A stretch of DNA of 64,000 nt from contig NW_024609879.1 of the NCBI RefSeq assembly GCF_016920785.2, positions 10,727,145 to 10,791,144 of the forward strand, read 5' to 3'. The DNA is from Ixodes scapularis. Its lineage: Eukaryota > Arthropoda > Arachnida > Ixodida > Ixodidae. The position numbers and the translations under genes are program-made. Within the stretch, counting starts at the first letter, position 1. The number at the start of each line of letters is the position of its first letter. Below the pieces are notes generated by a model. The model was not told the origin of the DNA. It saw only the letters and a list, made by a program, of their open reading frames with translations, and searched no databases. Positions 23,656 through 35,096 of the stretch are shown here, piece by piece.

Positions 23656-24082
23656 ATTATACACAGCGCGGTTACGCCGACGGCGACGCCGCTCAAGCCG
23701 GAAACGGGAGCCTAAGAGCTGCGCTCTAAAAGTCGCATTTCAATATAAAAGTTATCTTACATTTTGATAACGATAAAAAACACATTCATGTAATTATACG
23801 CGAAATGGAAACAGGCCTAAATTTGACCCTCATTAATTCCATGTAAAAAATTGAATGTGTTATTGGTGATACGTAAAACCACTTTTGCCAATATATTTTG
23901 CCCTAACTGTTTATTTTAACACAAACACTGAATCAACCTTAAGAAATTAGATAAGGGATACGGACGGCAAATAAAAGAAGTATTACCAGACGTTAAACAT
24001 AGCATATATTTTAAACCCAAGTATTTTTAATGACTGCTGTTAATAGATTTCGAGGATATCTAAGAAGTTCTTATGAGTTGTG

Positions 24083-24456
24083 AATGCGAAAGCATGAATG
24101 TTACTCTTCCGCGTCCTTAGCTGGTCTGCGGTATACTGGCGTGGACGGCCAGGTGTCGCTAATGCCGAGGTTGCGGCCACCGGCGACATAGATGCTTCAG
24201 GCATCGCCATGTTCTGCGGCGCCGAGAGAAGCAAAAGCGGCTGCAGCTTCCCCCCCCCCCCCCCCCCCCCCCCCCTTCCCTTCTCCGGCAACACCTGACA
24301 CGAGCGGTCGAGCGCGCGCTGTCGTGAAGCGACCGCCAATGGCTGCCTAGGAGCCGTTTCGGTCAGCCAATGGGAAAATGGGCATTTCTTTCATGCTCTT
24401 TCGAGGTTACATATGGCGCCGGCTCCGCTCCATGGGATAGTTAACGCTTTCGCATT
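24083..24456. mobile_element. MITE with AATGCGAAAGC terminal repeats and C26 run
   Basis: Left end AATGCGAAAGC (24083-24093) is the exact complement of right end GCTTTCGCATT (24446-24456). The 374-bp interior has a 26-base C run (24250-24275) and no transposase. The same end word and a CCGCTCCATGG word occur at 13628-13665, so the family is dispersed. Intronic in the metalloprotease gene. Confidence 0.65.
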
Positions 24457-24846
24457 AAAAACTAAATTTTAGTTCAATAGGTAAATTTAATTTCAGACTT
24501 CGAAGTTTTATTTTGTATTGATAGCGCACAAATCTGGTGGTTTCAAAAATCATTCGCTTGCCAGTGTTGAGTCGAATGACTGCATGTTACCAAGCTTCTG
24601 TACATCCATGATTTCGCTATGTTTAGATTTGGATGTATCCTGAGCACTACCAATTATCAGTGGTAGAACTTTTCCATAAAAACACAGTTCCCTTTATCCC
24701 ACACAACCGGTAAGTTGAGAATATATCAGTTTGAGTTTTGAGCAGGGTATGTGTAATATCTTTAGTATTAGATGTGACCAATTTCATAACGAAGACTGCT
24801 TGTTCAAAGTTGTGCAACATTGAAATCTCTCTTAGAAGTATCTTAC

Positions 24847-24939
24847 CACTTCCACAGCTCCATTCTCCTCCTTCACCTCAACCGCCGCCATTTTCTCTTT
24901 GTCATGGTACAGGTTACGTTCCATATATTTTCCGTTCAT
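24847..24939 (-). CDS. metalloprotease exon 3 (propeptide middle)
   Basis: A 93-bp exon, exactly 31 codons in phase 0-0, between acceptor GTGTTTTTCAG and donor GTAAGA. The peptide starts MNGKYMERNLYHDKEKM and ends NGAVEV. The NLYHD motif followed by an acidic segment is a hallmark of tick reprolysin prodomains. The ATG at the exon start is internal, because the reading frame continues from exon 2 (35272-35097, ends phase 0) across a 10.2-kb intron. The opposite strand carries a proline-rich 73-codon frame that is only a shadow. Confidence 0.87.
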
Positions 24940-24959
24940 CTGAAAAACACCCGACGTGA

Positions 24960-25330
24960 TCTGAATGATCTATGACCAATTTTTCAGAAACGTTATATTG
25001 TAAACAATTTAATTTTTATAAACACCTATTTTTCACGAATTTAAGGAATTGCTTACGATTCGCGAAACATAGGTCCCGCGAAAAATTCCAGTAAAATGTA
25101 AACACATTGGAATCTATATTCAGATCCCACCGCGTCGCGAAAATTAGAACCCGCGAATTATTTATTTTTGTTCTTTTACCGTGTCACTCTCACGCACTTA
25201 CTAATTCTACGCCAGAGCGCAAACACCCTCAGGTGTTTCGCGGGCAGAAAAATGAAAAGGACATCTTTTCATCCGCCATTTCGCTGACAAGCGCGCCTAC
25301 TATCAAACAACGAAGTCGACGGCAGGGATG
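24960..25330. other. intronic DNA
   Basis: AT-rich. Nothing recognised apart from part of the fold-back that follows. Confidence 0.5.
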
Positions 25331-25342
25331 TTACACTGGCAT

Positions 25343-25614
25343 ACTATACTTCGTTTCAGCTTCGGTCCTAGCGCGGCCGGTGTTATGAGCCGAAGGGCCA
25401 ATCAAACAGCGAAAGAGGCACAACGTCGTGGTGTGCTCTTTGCGCTTGATAAGACTAGCCGGCGGAGGAGCACGCACAGAGAGACGGCGAATACCGGCTG
25501 GTCCTATCAACTGCGGAGAGCACACCATGACTTCGTGCCTCTTTCGCTGTTTGATTGGCCCTTAGGCTCATAACATCGGCCGCGCTCGGACCGAAGCTGA
25601 AATCGAAGTATAGT
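25343..25614. repeat. fold-back element, ~121-bp arms
   Basis: 25343-25463 is complementary to about 25493-25614 with scattered mismatches and a ~30-bp loop. Landmarks are GGGCCAATCAAACAGCGAAA left and TTTCGCTGTTTGATTGGCCC right. The overlapping frames on both strands follow from this symmetry. Confidence 0.88.
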
Positions 25615-25619
25615 CGAAT

Positions 25620-26630
25620 ATTGTAGAACACCAAACTGTTTTTGGTGGCGCCAAGTATTGTCATTGAAGATTGAACTGTTAGATGAAATGTGGTTTTAAA
25701 TAAAACATAGTTTATGTCACAATGGACAAATTAATATAATACAAAGCAAAATATTTATTCGATTACATTTTGTAACAGTAAATTTTGAAGAAACAAATGT
25801 CTCAAAAATTTGTTAGACAAAAGTAAATTACGCATTACTTCTCGTGATTTTCTTTCTTTTTTAAAAAAAATCTGAGTTTTCACCTAAAAATGCCAATTTT
25901 TATGTCAATAAACGCGAAAGTTTTTTTTATCATTTAATAACATCATGTCACATAAGAAACACCAATCTATTGTTAAGTATGTGAAGTGTGCCTTCCTTAA
26001 AGTTTATCAGCACGTGTCACGGATCGGGAATCGCATAATGGTAGCTGAAGAACGGGGCATATGTTGATTGTGTGTTTTCCCGTATGAACGTACCATTGTT
26101 TTTAGACAGTCGTCTATTCATACCTGGTGTAACGTGTTATAGCGTTTGCATCCTATACTAAAATGAAACATGTAACGTTTTTAAGAAAATGACATTCCAC
26201 GGATACAAGGATAAAAAAATGGGCTCTCCACGCGAACATAAATTACTTAACTGCGCTAACACCTTCCGACAAAAAAAAAAAACGCGTTTGAGGTTATAAA
26301 ATAAAATGTATGGTGTAAAATCCAAGCAAAATAATATTTCGAAACCAAGAAAAAAATCCTCTTTATGTATATGGTTGCACATTCCCGCGGACAAGCAATG
26401 AACTTAAGTATTCTCAAGTTGCACAACACGCACAAAGAAACCCACAGAGCGCTGTCGGTCCTCATAGTTCGGCCTAATGTACGCACTTTTAAGATTGCAC
26501 GGTTGAGGTTTGAACAAAATGCTTTTTCGCAAACAATTTAACGCCTACGAAGTTCCTTTTGATATGCACAGCGGGCCGTAATTGATATAAAATATGTCAT
26601 AAGGAAAAAACGGTTAAGTGCAGGTGAGCT
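25620..26630. other. intronic AT-rich DNA
   Basis: No exon or RNA gene recognised. Minus frames here (26394-26158, 26486-26256) have no known motif. Confidence 0.5.
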
Positions 26631-26640
26631 GGTGTAAGTT

Positions 26641-26699
26641 ATACATGATGATTGAAACTGTGTTTCAAACAACAGTCTCAGTTTTCAATTATCATGTAT
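26641..26699. repeat. small hairpin, ~20-bp arms
   Basis: ATACATGATGATTGAAACTG is nearly complementary to CAGTTTTCAATTATCATGTAT with an 18-bp loop. Confidence 0.75.
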
Positions 26700-26906
26700 G
26701 CCATAAGAGGCGCTTTTTTTATCGTGGTATGCGACGCACCCCGAATTATAAATTATTTAGTAAATGCATGTAGCGATTTCTCATTTATGATAATGATTTA
26801 AGCGGGGCGTTTTGATGAAAATGCTTTATTTTGCAAAACCATGCCTATTCTCGAAATTAGCTGGCGCCTGTAATCTATGTGAAAGGAATTTTTGACAAGT
26901 GCCCCG

Positions 26907-27058
26907 AGGATTAAAATAAAACTGGAATAATAAACTTAGGGATGAACAGAACAGCACATCTTTCGACTTTCAATACAAATAGGTTTCTGTGTTGGAAGTC
27001 GAAAGATGTGCGGTCATGTTCGTCCCTATGTCTATTCTTTCAGTTTTATTTAATTTCA
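26907..27058. repeat. fold-back element, ~75-bp arms
   Basis: Core arms GCACATCTTTCGACTT and AAGTCGAAAGATGTGC flank a short loop. Pairing continues outward through GGGATGAAC/GTTCGTCCC and AAATAAAACTG/CAGTTTTATTT. Confidence 0.85.
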
Positions 27059-27792
27059 CTGACGCGCTCCCGTCAAAATAAATAACGCGAGAACTTACTG
27101 CCCGATGTACAAGTCCTTTAAATAAAGAATAATGGTGGTCACTAGATCAGGCATTGCCGGATGATCAGTTTCGAACCAAATATAGCATAAGCATATGAGA
27201 TTATATGTAAAATTTCAGAATTTACTGTAAACTGACAAAAATATACGGCTAGTGTTTCAGTTTACAATCAAGAAATGGGGCTGATTTCTCGTAGGTGATG
27301 CCATTTATACCTATGTATTTGCCGGGTTTTTCTGGCCGCTATTGTTTCGATGCAGGGTTCCGAAAATCGCCTCGAACTTTGGAATCAAAGGTCTGTAAGC
27401 CTTGAAACTTTTTTCATCTTTTCTCGAAATCTGGTGCTACATTTGGACAAAGACCGGGCGCTCATAGTTGCAGTGTTTATTTTTGGAGTGAGAGAGCACG
27501 GTTTTCGTTTGCATTGAGAAAACCGGTTTTAGCTTCCTCAGTACGATTCTGATTTCTGAGTACCTCTAGGAGTCAGTTGGATATGTCGCCTCTGCTTAGT
27601 TTCACCTCAGTTGTAATACATAATAAATGTGGCCGCAATGTTCTTCTATATTTGAAATAAGTAAGCATTATTGTAGCTAGATAGTTTTTGCTGATTGTTT
27701 AAATTCCGAACGCTGTTTGAACTTCCGTGGCAGTTGATCGAGAACACAAATTATACAGTACAGAAATAACTGGCACTACCGATAGTTTACAG

Positions 27793-28103
27793 CAGTGGTT
27801 CTCAAATGGGGGTCTTCGGACCTTTTTGGGGTCCGCGTAGCTCTGCCTCAGCAGTTAAGCTCGGCACTAAAAGTTTTATCTCTTCTGAGATTGAGATGAA
27901 ACGTTCCAATTTTCGGGTGAGTTTTCTCGTCTGTATGTCAATCAGAAAATTCTACTTCATACTAGCCCTTAGTTACATTCATTTAATAAATCATTACCAT
28001 AATTAACCTATTCCTTTCCCTTCCCCTCGCCACGAACGTGGTCCTCCATCATCTCCACCGATCCACAAGGGGTCCGCGAAACATCGTTGGTTGGGAACCA
28101 CTG
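27793..28103. mobile_element. hAT-type MITE with 8-bp target duplication
   Basis: Ends CAGTGGTTCTCAA and TTGGGAACCACTG are the classic short terminal inverted repeats of hAT-derived elements. The subterminal GGGGTCCGCG occurs in both halves. Flanks are GTTTACAG (27785-27792) and GATTACAG (28104-28111), an 8-bp target-site duplication with one mismatch. Length 311 bp, non-coding. Inserted in the 10-kb intron between metalloprotease exons 3 and 2. Confidence 0.88.
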
Positions 28104-28109
28104 GATTAC

Positions 28110-29820
28110 AGCAATGAGCTTTACTGGTGGCCTAGAGGGTTTTTGCTGTGAGGACTAACACATTTGACCGGCCTTGCAAAATTTGAGTTCCAAACTTACA
28201 AACCTAAATTGGGCACGCGAACGCAGTTTCGGTTGGAGATTTACCTTCATTAGTTAAGGTCTGAGGTAGGGAAATATTACAAATAAAACACTCGGAGCCC
28301 GTGCATTTTCCTTCTCCCATTCACGCCCATTTGTCATCTGCACACTGGTTTATGAGCTCGCATTCGAATGGCTTGCGAAGCGCGAAAACGCTAAAAACCA
28401 GGAGCAGAGCTGGCATTGGAGCAAAATAATTGGGGCAATAATAATTGGAACAAAATATATGAGCAACGACCACCTGGGATTATGCTCCTAGACCACCGTG
28501 CAGAAGACGAAAATCTAGTGCAGGGCATAGTAAATTCACGACCGCCGTTTTTGCTATTTGTTTATTGTTTTAGCACATCTGCCTTCAGCTCTAAAAAAAA
28601 ATACACATTGCACTTCTTAGGAAACTACGTTCGCGTACCCCGATTCAGGTTTTTACACATTTGGAATTTTAATTTTGCGAGGAGTGCAAACTGTCTATAA
28701 GGAAACAGCTTGAAACTGAACACTTAAAGACCAAATGTGTTAGTGCTTAATGACGCAATATCTAAAAAAAATCTACGGGAAGTACTTGCGTACTCGGGTA
28801 TCGAAGAAGATTTCCGTACGTATTTTTTTAATTAACTGCTTTCTTGGTATCCAAATAAACCTAGTGACGCGCGTTCCTTCTATTTAGACAAACGGTGCAT
28901 TAATCAAGATCACGGGTGTCTTGTCAAAGATAACCCTGATTCTGAATCATTCACTGTATGTCACACAACACAAACTTAGGTGCATCAAGTATTTTTCTCA
29001 TTGCTTAGAGCTGATGTACACGAACATTAAAGTTAGATTAATATGGTTTATGACATGCATTCAATGCTGCTTTCTGAACTACAGTTCATGAAGAGAATGT
29101 GGACATTATTCTAATTGCTAATGAGATATTTAACCCTGATAGTGCAGTCCTATGCTTCAAACTTTTATATTTAGCTGGTCTTTAAGGACTCTGCAGCCAA
29201 GAGATGTCAAAGTTGATGTAAAAATAAACATGATAATATTTCCCCCGATTCTGAGCATTGTGGTGCCAAAACTCAAGAAAGTGCCCAAATTGGACCTCAC
29301 TGCCTGGTTATTCAGTCGTTCACCTGTATCTTTCGGCCTCAATCACCGAACAGGGACTAGAGTTAAGCTTCATTACTTGCGGTTTTGTATTCATCTGGCT
29401 GATTTGGCCTATGCATGTTACATTATCGCTCCTAAGGCAAACCAGTGAAAAGTCCATTATTGGCTTTCCTCCGGTTAGTGAGGGCCAATGCAAAGTACCC
29501 AAGCCCTGTCTGGCCTCTCGGAGCAAAACACTATTCGACCCAATTCATGCCCTTTGAGATGCCAAACTTGAGTCAAGGTAGCTTTTTCCTTCCGCGGTGT
29601 TTGGGGGAGCGGAACGGATTGAACAAAAGGGTGTCATAAAACGAATTTAGGAGGGAATTTGCAAGGAATATTTTTAGAGCTATATTTACTACTCGAAACG
29701 AATATGTCGTAAGCGCCAGCGGGATCTCAAAGTTAATTATTACACTTCGTTTGATGTGCAACGAAAGAACGAATATCAATAAAAAAACATTTAGAGATCA
29801 TAGGAAGCTTCCGAAAGACC
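28110..29820. other. intronic DNA, no gene recognised
   Basis: Frames of 60-100 codons at 28416-28700 and 29152-29640 have no recognised domain or splice support. Confidence 0.45.
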
Positions 29821-29829
29821 GCAAGCACC

Positions 29830-30380
29830 ACGTGATAGACCTGTGCGTAGGCCAGAAATTGACGGTGGCGGTGCGCCGCAGTGTACCCTTCCGGTGGCGG
29901 CGTGGACAGAGGCGTTCAGCCGGCACTCCACACCCCAAGTGTGGCGGCGACGTCGGGGTTCCTGTGATTTCACCGGCGGCGCTGAACGACTCCGGCGCAA
30001 AGCCGGGGACAAACATAAGCGGTGAAAACGGACACCAGCATCTATGGCCACAGGTGCTGGAGTCTGTACGTCACTGTAAAGTGCGCACCTCGCGGCGCGG
30101 TTCCATTCCGATCTGGTCGGCCGGATGTTAGCGCGCGGTGCGCCTAGCCGCGAGCGCCGGCGAAGCAAATATGGCGACCGTTTGTTTGATCGGTTCGTTT
30201 GGGGTTTGGTGCTGTGTGCGTCGCAAACTTTCTCGTGAGAACAATCTAGTCGCCTGCGAAGTTATTTGCACTCCCAGGGGTGACACGGAAGGTCTCGTGA
30301 GATCACCATCTCAACTAGCAACTGACGAATCTTCACGAACGACAACGACGGGGCCGAGAAGCGGCGGTATGACTCCGAGT
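29830..30380. other. CpG-rich stretch
   Basis: Rich in CG dinucleotides, with an ATGGCGACCG start-like word at 30171. Frames run on both strands. The words GATCTGGTCG and GGTGCGCCTAGC also occur together near 34,616-34,665, so this is probably a dispersed repeat rather than a promoter. A promoter or first exon is the alternative. Confidence 0.35.
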
Positions 30381-30388
30381 GAGTTAAA

Positions 30389-30537
30389 ATTGCTCACGAA
30401 TAGAAAGGTACAGAGAAGAGGGAAGAGAGATGAGACAAGCGCAAACTCACAACTCGATGTATTGAAGGAAGAAAAAAGAACAGCCCTCGGTATTAGCTCG
30501 AGCCGAGGCCACACTGGCACGGGGGCACCCGAGCACG
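30389..30537. repeat. Penelope pseudo-LTR, left copy (3' in element orientation)
   Basis: This ~149-bp stretch is repeated in the same orientation at 32608-32757 with about 90-95 percent identity by eye (shared words GAATAGAAAGGTACAGAG-like, GCGCAAACTCACAACTCG, GAGCCGAGGCCACACT). The two copies bracket a Penelope RT. Confidence 0.8.
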
Positions 30538-30830
30538 CGGAGGACACACACCATCAACCACACTCGAACGACTGTAGAAAGGCTATTTCCTTGTCGGTTA
30601 AAGCCACAGAAGGATGGCTGACACAACGCTCGCCTAAGCGGAGTATACTAATGGCTTCAAAAATTTCGCGAGTGTGTTTTTCGGTGAATCTGCCAATTAT
30701 CGAGGTTTTTTTTGTAAAGAAGGTGTACACTTACACGCTTGACAATGCAGAGGTAGGTGACCCCCCACTGTTGAATTTAGAGAAAGATTGTGCTCCCTTA
30801 ACCGGTCATTAATACACCGTCCCGTCTGTC

Positions 30831-32674
30831 CTACGTAGGATCTGCCACAGGAACTGCTTTGATGGTGTGGAGGCATGACTTCTTTAGGGCTGAAGTAAGG
30901 CAGGAAAGAGCTATGCCTCTCTTTACGACTTTTGAGTGCGAGGACGTATAGTGCAGTAAACCTTTTTTAGAACGGGGTGAAAATGACCAGCACAGGTGGT
31001 TTGTTTGCGAAGATAGAGAAAGGTCTAGAAATTGCAACACACCCTCCTTAGGGGTTTCACAGGTAAAAATAAGTCCTAAACCGCACTTGTGGAATATGTC
31101 CATGATGCTGCTAATTACAATATTGTCCAATGTCTTTTGGTACACTAGCAAAAAATCGTCTACATTCCTAAACACGTGAAGAACTGGCATAGACGCTATG
31201 GCCGTCTTAATGGCGCGGCCGACCCCCGCAAGAAAAATATCACTTAGGACCGGTGCAACGCAAGATCCTATACAGACTCCCGACTTTTGCAAAAATACCC
31301 CGTTTTGCCACCCAATGAATGTCGAATTAAGATAGAAATGTAGCAGCTCAAGAAAACTTTCTATAGGTACACCACTTGAGTTACGGAACGAGAGCTCACC
31401 GTGGGACTCAATACAGGACTTAACAGAGGCAAGTAGATGTTCGTGGGGAAGCGAGTAAAAAAGATCTGGAATGTCTACGCTGAAAACACTGTGACTGGAC
31501 ACTTCATTTGACCTTAGTACTTCAACGACGGCTTCCGAATTGCAGACTCTAAAGGGATCCGTAATCTTCACACCCGAAAGGTGCTTTTGAAGATAGGCCG
31601 ACATCTGCCGTTGCTATGACCCTCTTTCGGTGACAATTGCTCGGAAAGGGCAGGCTTCCTTGTGTGTTTTGGCACTAAAGAAGACTTCAAGGTGTAGCCC
31701 TTCAGCTTTTTTGATGTTGCTTGCTAACTGGTTCAACGTGAAACGTTGACAAAGGGAGAGTGCCTGGCTCTTGGCCTTCTTCGGGACTATCTGCACTGGC
31801 CGGAAGTTCTTCGAACCGCTGCGCATGCTTTATCATTATACACGCCTTCGGGCAGTATCACAAAAGAGCTTTCTTTGTCCGCTTCCAAAACACGCTGCTG
31901 GTTGTCAACCAAAAAGTTAACAACTTGTCTTGGATCTTGGGCATGAACTCCCCTTGAGCGAAATAGAGCGTCAACACATTCGGAAACACATCTTGATCTA
32001 ACCTCTTCACTGGTTCTGTAGGCAACCTTCCTTGCCAAAGTAAGAAGCTCCGGTGGTCGCAGGTTCGGTTGAAGGCAAAACTTGGGACCCAGACCCAAGG
32101 TTGTTTCTAGGTTCTGGGGAACCGCTACATTTCCGAGGTTGGTAAATCGTCCTGCAGCTGACACAGATCTTTTCTTTTTTGGGAGGTTATGCCGAATTCT
32201 TTGCCACAAAAACTCGGTTACGTCAGCCAATGTCCTATTCATTTTCGAAAAGGAACGCCGTTGCCTCTCCAAATTGCCCTCGCGTGCACCACAGGCAACC
32301 CATAGGTAGTCTTTGAAGAATCGGGCCTGGCGCCAATACTCAGATCTTAAGATTCTGCAAATCCTTGTTGTGTGACCAACGGATGGTGTAAGGAAGCCAC
32401 TCAGTCCTAGAAGTTCAACAGGACAAGCACCTTGTTTGATGTGCCAGGATGCGGTTCGGGCGCTGCACACACATTGGGCGGCCAGGTTGACGAGAATGAT
32501 ATGGTCTGTGTAGGGTAGATTATAGTAGACAGAGGAAGAGCCCGATGCACAAGAAATAAACTGTAGTAAAGTGGTTAGTTGGGCGAGTTGGTAATGATTG
32601 AACATGGTTAAAATTGCGCACAAATAGAAAGGTACAGAGAAGAGAGAAGAGAGAAGAGACAAGCGCAAACTCAC
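30831..32674 (-). pseudogene. Penelope-like reverse transcriptase, broken
   Basis: Three minus frames form one protein: 32674-31787, then after a frameshift 31826-31614, then past an in-frame TAG (about 31614) 31604-30831. N-terminal part: LGPKF and ELLTLARKVAYR, a region common in tick Penelope elements. RT part: FFSAKTHKEACPFRAIVTERG, FSVDIPDLFYSLP (RT motif A), GVCIGSCVAPVLSDIFLA (motif B), VDDFLLVY (motif C; the usual Y before VDD is N), FLDLSLS. The reading stops after the thumb, and no GIY-YIG domain follows before the left direct repeat. In intact relatives the protein copies RNA into DNA at the target. With one frameshift, one stop and a missing endonuclease this copy is dead, or it is an endonuclease-lacking type. 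It sits in a metalloprotease intron, same strand. Confidence 0.88.
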
Positions 32675-32757
32675 AACTCGATGTATTGAAGGAAGAAAAA
32701 AGAACAGCCCTCGGTATCAGCTCGAGCCGAGGCCACACTCGCACGGGGGCACCCGAG
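32608..32757. repeat. Penelope pseudo-LTR, right copy (5' in element orientation)
   Basis: Partner of 30389-30537. It overlaps the start of the N-terminal frame. Direct repeats made by partly tandem copies (pseudo-LTRs) are known in Penelope-like elements. Confidence 0.8.
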
Positions 32758-33712
32758 TTTGGTTTGGAGCTGGTGGTTTGAGTTCAAGGTGGGGAATCTG
32801 TTTGCCGGCATGTTACTGCCACAGCTGATGGAGGAGTTAGCACAAGGGGTATAGAAAGGATGCCTAAACAATGCACTTTGTACATAAAAGACCTTTGGTG
32901 TTGTCAGGTTTGTCGAGCCAGCCATTCGATGCCGCCGGGAAACGAAGAAACGTGTTATGTGGTTCAGAAGTTCTCTGCTGGGTGAGTACTTTGGAGTGGG
33001 TTGGTAGGTATTTACTCTCGTGCATGATGTTTTTATGATGCTCGGGAATAACGCTTTGCAACTGCTCATTTGACTGTCACTATCGTAACACCTGATAATT
33101 ATTGCATTCGATGTGACTATCTTGACATAAAGTCGATGAAGCCTCTCCATGTACTTTCGAACGAAAGCGCCAAGACTCTCATGAAAACTGGTCGGGTCTC
33201 GTACAAGCGATTTGCGCTAGATTTTTGTGCTCCATCTGAGCCTCTTCGGACCCCCGAATGCCTTGGTAGCGGCGTTCTGGGGTCCGTATACCTTCAGCGG
33301 TGTATTTTCTTCAAGACTGACCCGCCCTGCACCTTCAGTTGTCTCTGCGAAGTTGGACACGTTGCAATCAATTTTGAAATATATGTTTATATAGTCTACA
33401 CAATTATTAATTGAAACAATTTTCATTTTTAATTTTTTTTTTATTTGAAGTGTATTGGGTAAAAGCAAAAAACAAACACGACGGAGGTAGTGCTGTGAAC
33501 ATACGTTTGAGCGCTAATGTTTTCTTCCACATTATTGCTCTAATACTGATATAATGGTAGCACAACAACGTTTATGCCGTGTTTTTTTTAATTTTTAATC
33601 TGAATACTTTAATTTACGTTTTGGGCATAAATAATGTGTTAGGGACGAAACTCCTTAGTGTCTAGCCTTGTCCGTTTGTCCGTCCGGACGGCGTCCGTGC
33701 TCAAATAAAAAG

Positions 33713-33719
33713 AAAAAAA
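33713..33719 (-). terminator. pol III terminator of tRNA-Ser
   Basis: Seven A on the plus strand (T7 in the transcript) begin six bases beyond the tRNA 3' end, with the right position and length for RNA polymerase III termination. Confidence 0.8.
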
Positions 33720-33725
33720 TGTTTG

Positions 33726-33807
33726 CGCAGTCGACAGGATTCGAACCTGTGCAGGGAGACCCCGATGGATTTCCAGTCCATCGCTTTAACCACTCGGCCA
33801 CGACTGC
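33726..33807 (-). tRNA. tRNA-Ser (anticodon GGA)
   Basis: An 82-nt class II tRNA. The acceptor GCAGTCG/CGACTGC pairs perfectly with discriminator G. The D arm contains TGGCCGAGTGGTTAA (A box), the anticodon stem is ATGGA/TCCAT with loop CTGGAAA, a long variable arm follows as expected for serine, and the T arm is CAGG-TTCGAAT-CCTG (B box). The anticodon (plus-strand 33772-33774) reads GGA, for UCC/UCU. Most eukaryotic serine tRNAs of this box have AGA (read as inosine), so GGA is unusual. There is no intron. It lies in an intron of the metalloprotease gene, same strand, with a good pol III terminator. By structure it looks functional. Confidence 0.93.
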
Positions 33808-33829
33808 GGGACGAGTAGGGGGCTCCGAG

Positions 33830-35050
33830 ATGTAATAGTAACTCAAGAGCTGGGCATGTCATGGATGAAACGTTGCATGTAGCCGCTCAACGTCTCTACA
33901 GGAGAGGGCGCTGCGGTCAAATGCGTATATAATCGCGTTAAACTTTGCATGAATTGGCTCAACGTTTATAGACGAGAGGGCGCTGCAGTCAAATGCTCAA
34001 ATGCGTAAATAACCACGTTCCATACCACAGCTCCTCCTTCTGGCATGGATCGTTGACCTAAGTGGTGGAGATGCGTTCCCACGGTTTCTAAAGGCTCCAA
34101 GTTGATTCGCTAGAAGAACCACTGGCTCTGCATTTCGCCGACCATAAAGCAGCAATAATGAAGTCGAAACGCAACCCGGAACTCAGCACTACCTATGAGC
34201 AATAACAAATAATCGGCACCATCAGCATTACCTATGAACAATAAAATCAGTATCATCAGCACCACCAGAGCTTCGCCCGAGTCAACATCATTCACTACGA
34301 GATAAGGTCATTTTTTTGAAGCGACGTACTGGCAGTCGCTCTACGATTGGCGCCACTGGTGGCCCAGCAACTATGTGCCGATCGCGCGACGGGCTTTTGC
34401 GTGCATGTGTCTTGGATACACATATATCTCCGTGTGTCGCCAGGTAGTGCGCCATACGTAGTGCCGCGCTACGTCCAGTTTCGCCGCTCATGTGTTTTAT
34501 GCTTAAGGCAGGGGAAGCAGCGATCAAAACGGTCGCCGCGCGGCAGCGCACTGCTGTATCCCTAGCAACCGGTGCAGGCGTCCCTACGTAACTTTCGCGT
34601 GGCGCCGCGGCGCTCGGATCTGGTCGATACAGATAAAGCTGCTCGGTGCGCGTGTGGTGCGCCTAGCGGCGAGTGGCGAGTGGTGTCCAGCGCCTAGCTA
34701 CAGCGCTCGCGTGTTCCATGCTTAACTTCAGGCGGCGGTGGCGCAGCGCGGCGGCGCACAGGTCTACCACGTAACTCGTGGCGGCTCCAGCGGGCGCCAA
34801 CTACAAATTTCTTCGCGCTGCAAATGTAGCTTTAAACATTTTCTTTGTTCGTTGTATATTGAATGATTACATCCTCTTCTCATGCAGGCTGCTTAAAATT
34901 GTCTTCTCCTTTTCTTTTTTTATGGCAGGTCACAAAATTAAGCATGCGTCTCCTTAAGAGCACTGTGTTACCTAAGCGCGCCACGTGGAGTGCATAGCCT
35001 GCAATGTGTGGTACTCTTTTTTTTTTTTATATAGACGTACAGTTATGATT
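33830..35050. other. intronic DNA with CpG-rich repeat
   Basis: 34,330-34,800 is CpG-rich and shares words with 29,830-30,380. No exon recognised. Confidence 0.45.
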
Positions 35051-35096
35051 GACGGCTCTATTTTAATTGTAGGGCATGTTTAATAGTAATGCTTAC

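Noticed and set aside
27111..27200. Possible minus exon ending in a GTAAGT donor (27 open codons)
   Set aside because: No AG acceptor upstream in the open frame, and it abuts a fold-back element. Does not resemble metalloprotease sequence.
30138..30812. 224-codon plus frame as a gene
   Set aside because: It runs from a CpG-rich repeat straight through the Penelope pseudo-LTR, antisense to the element.
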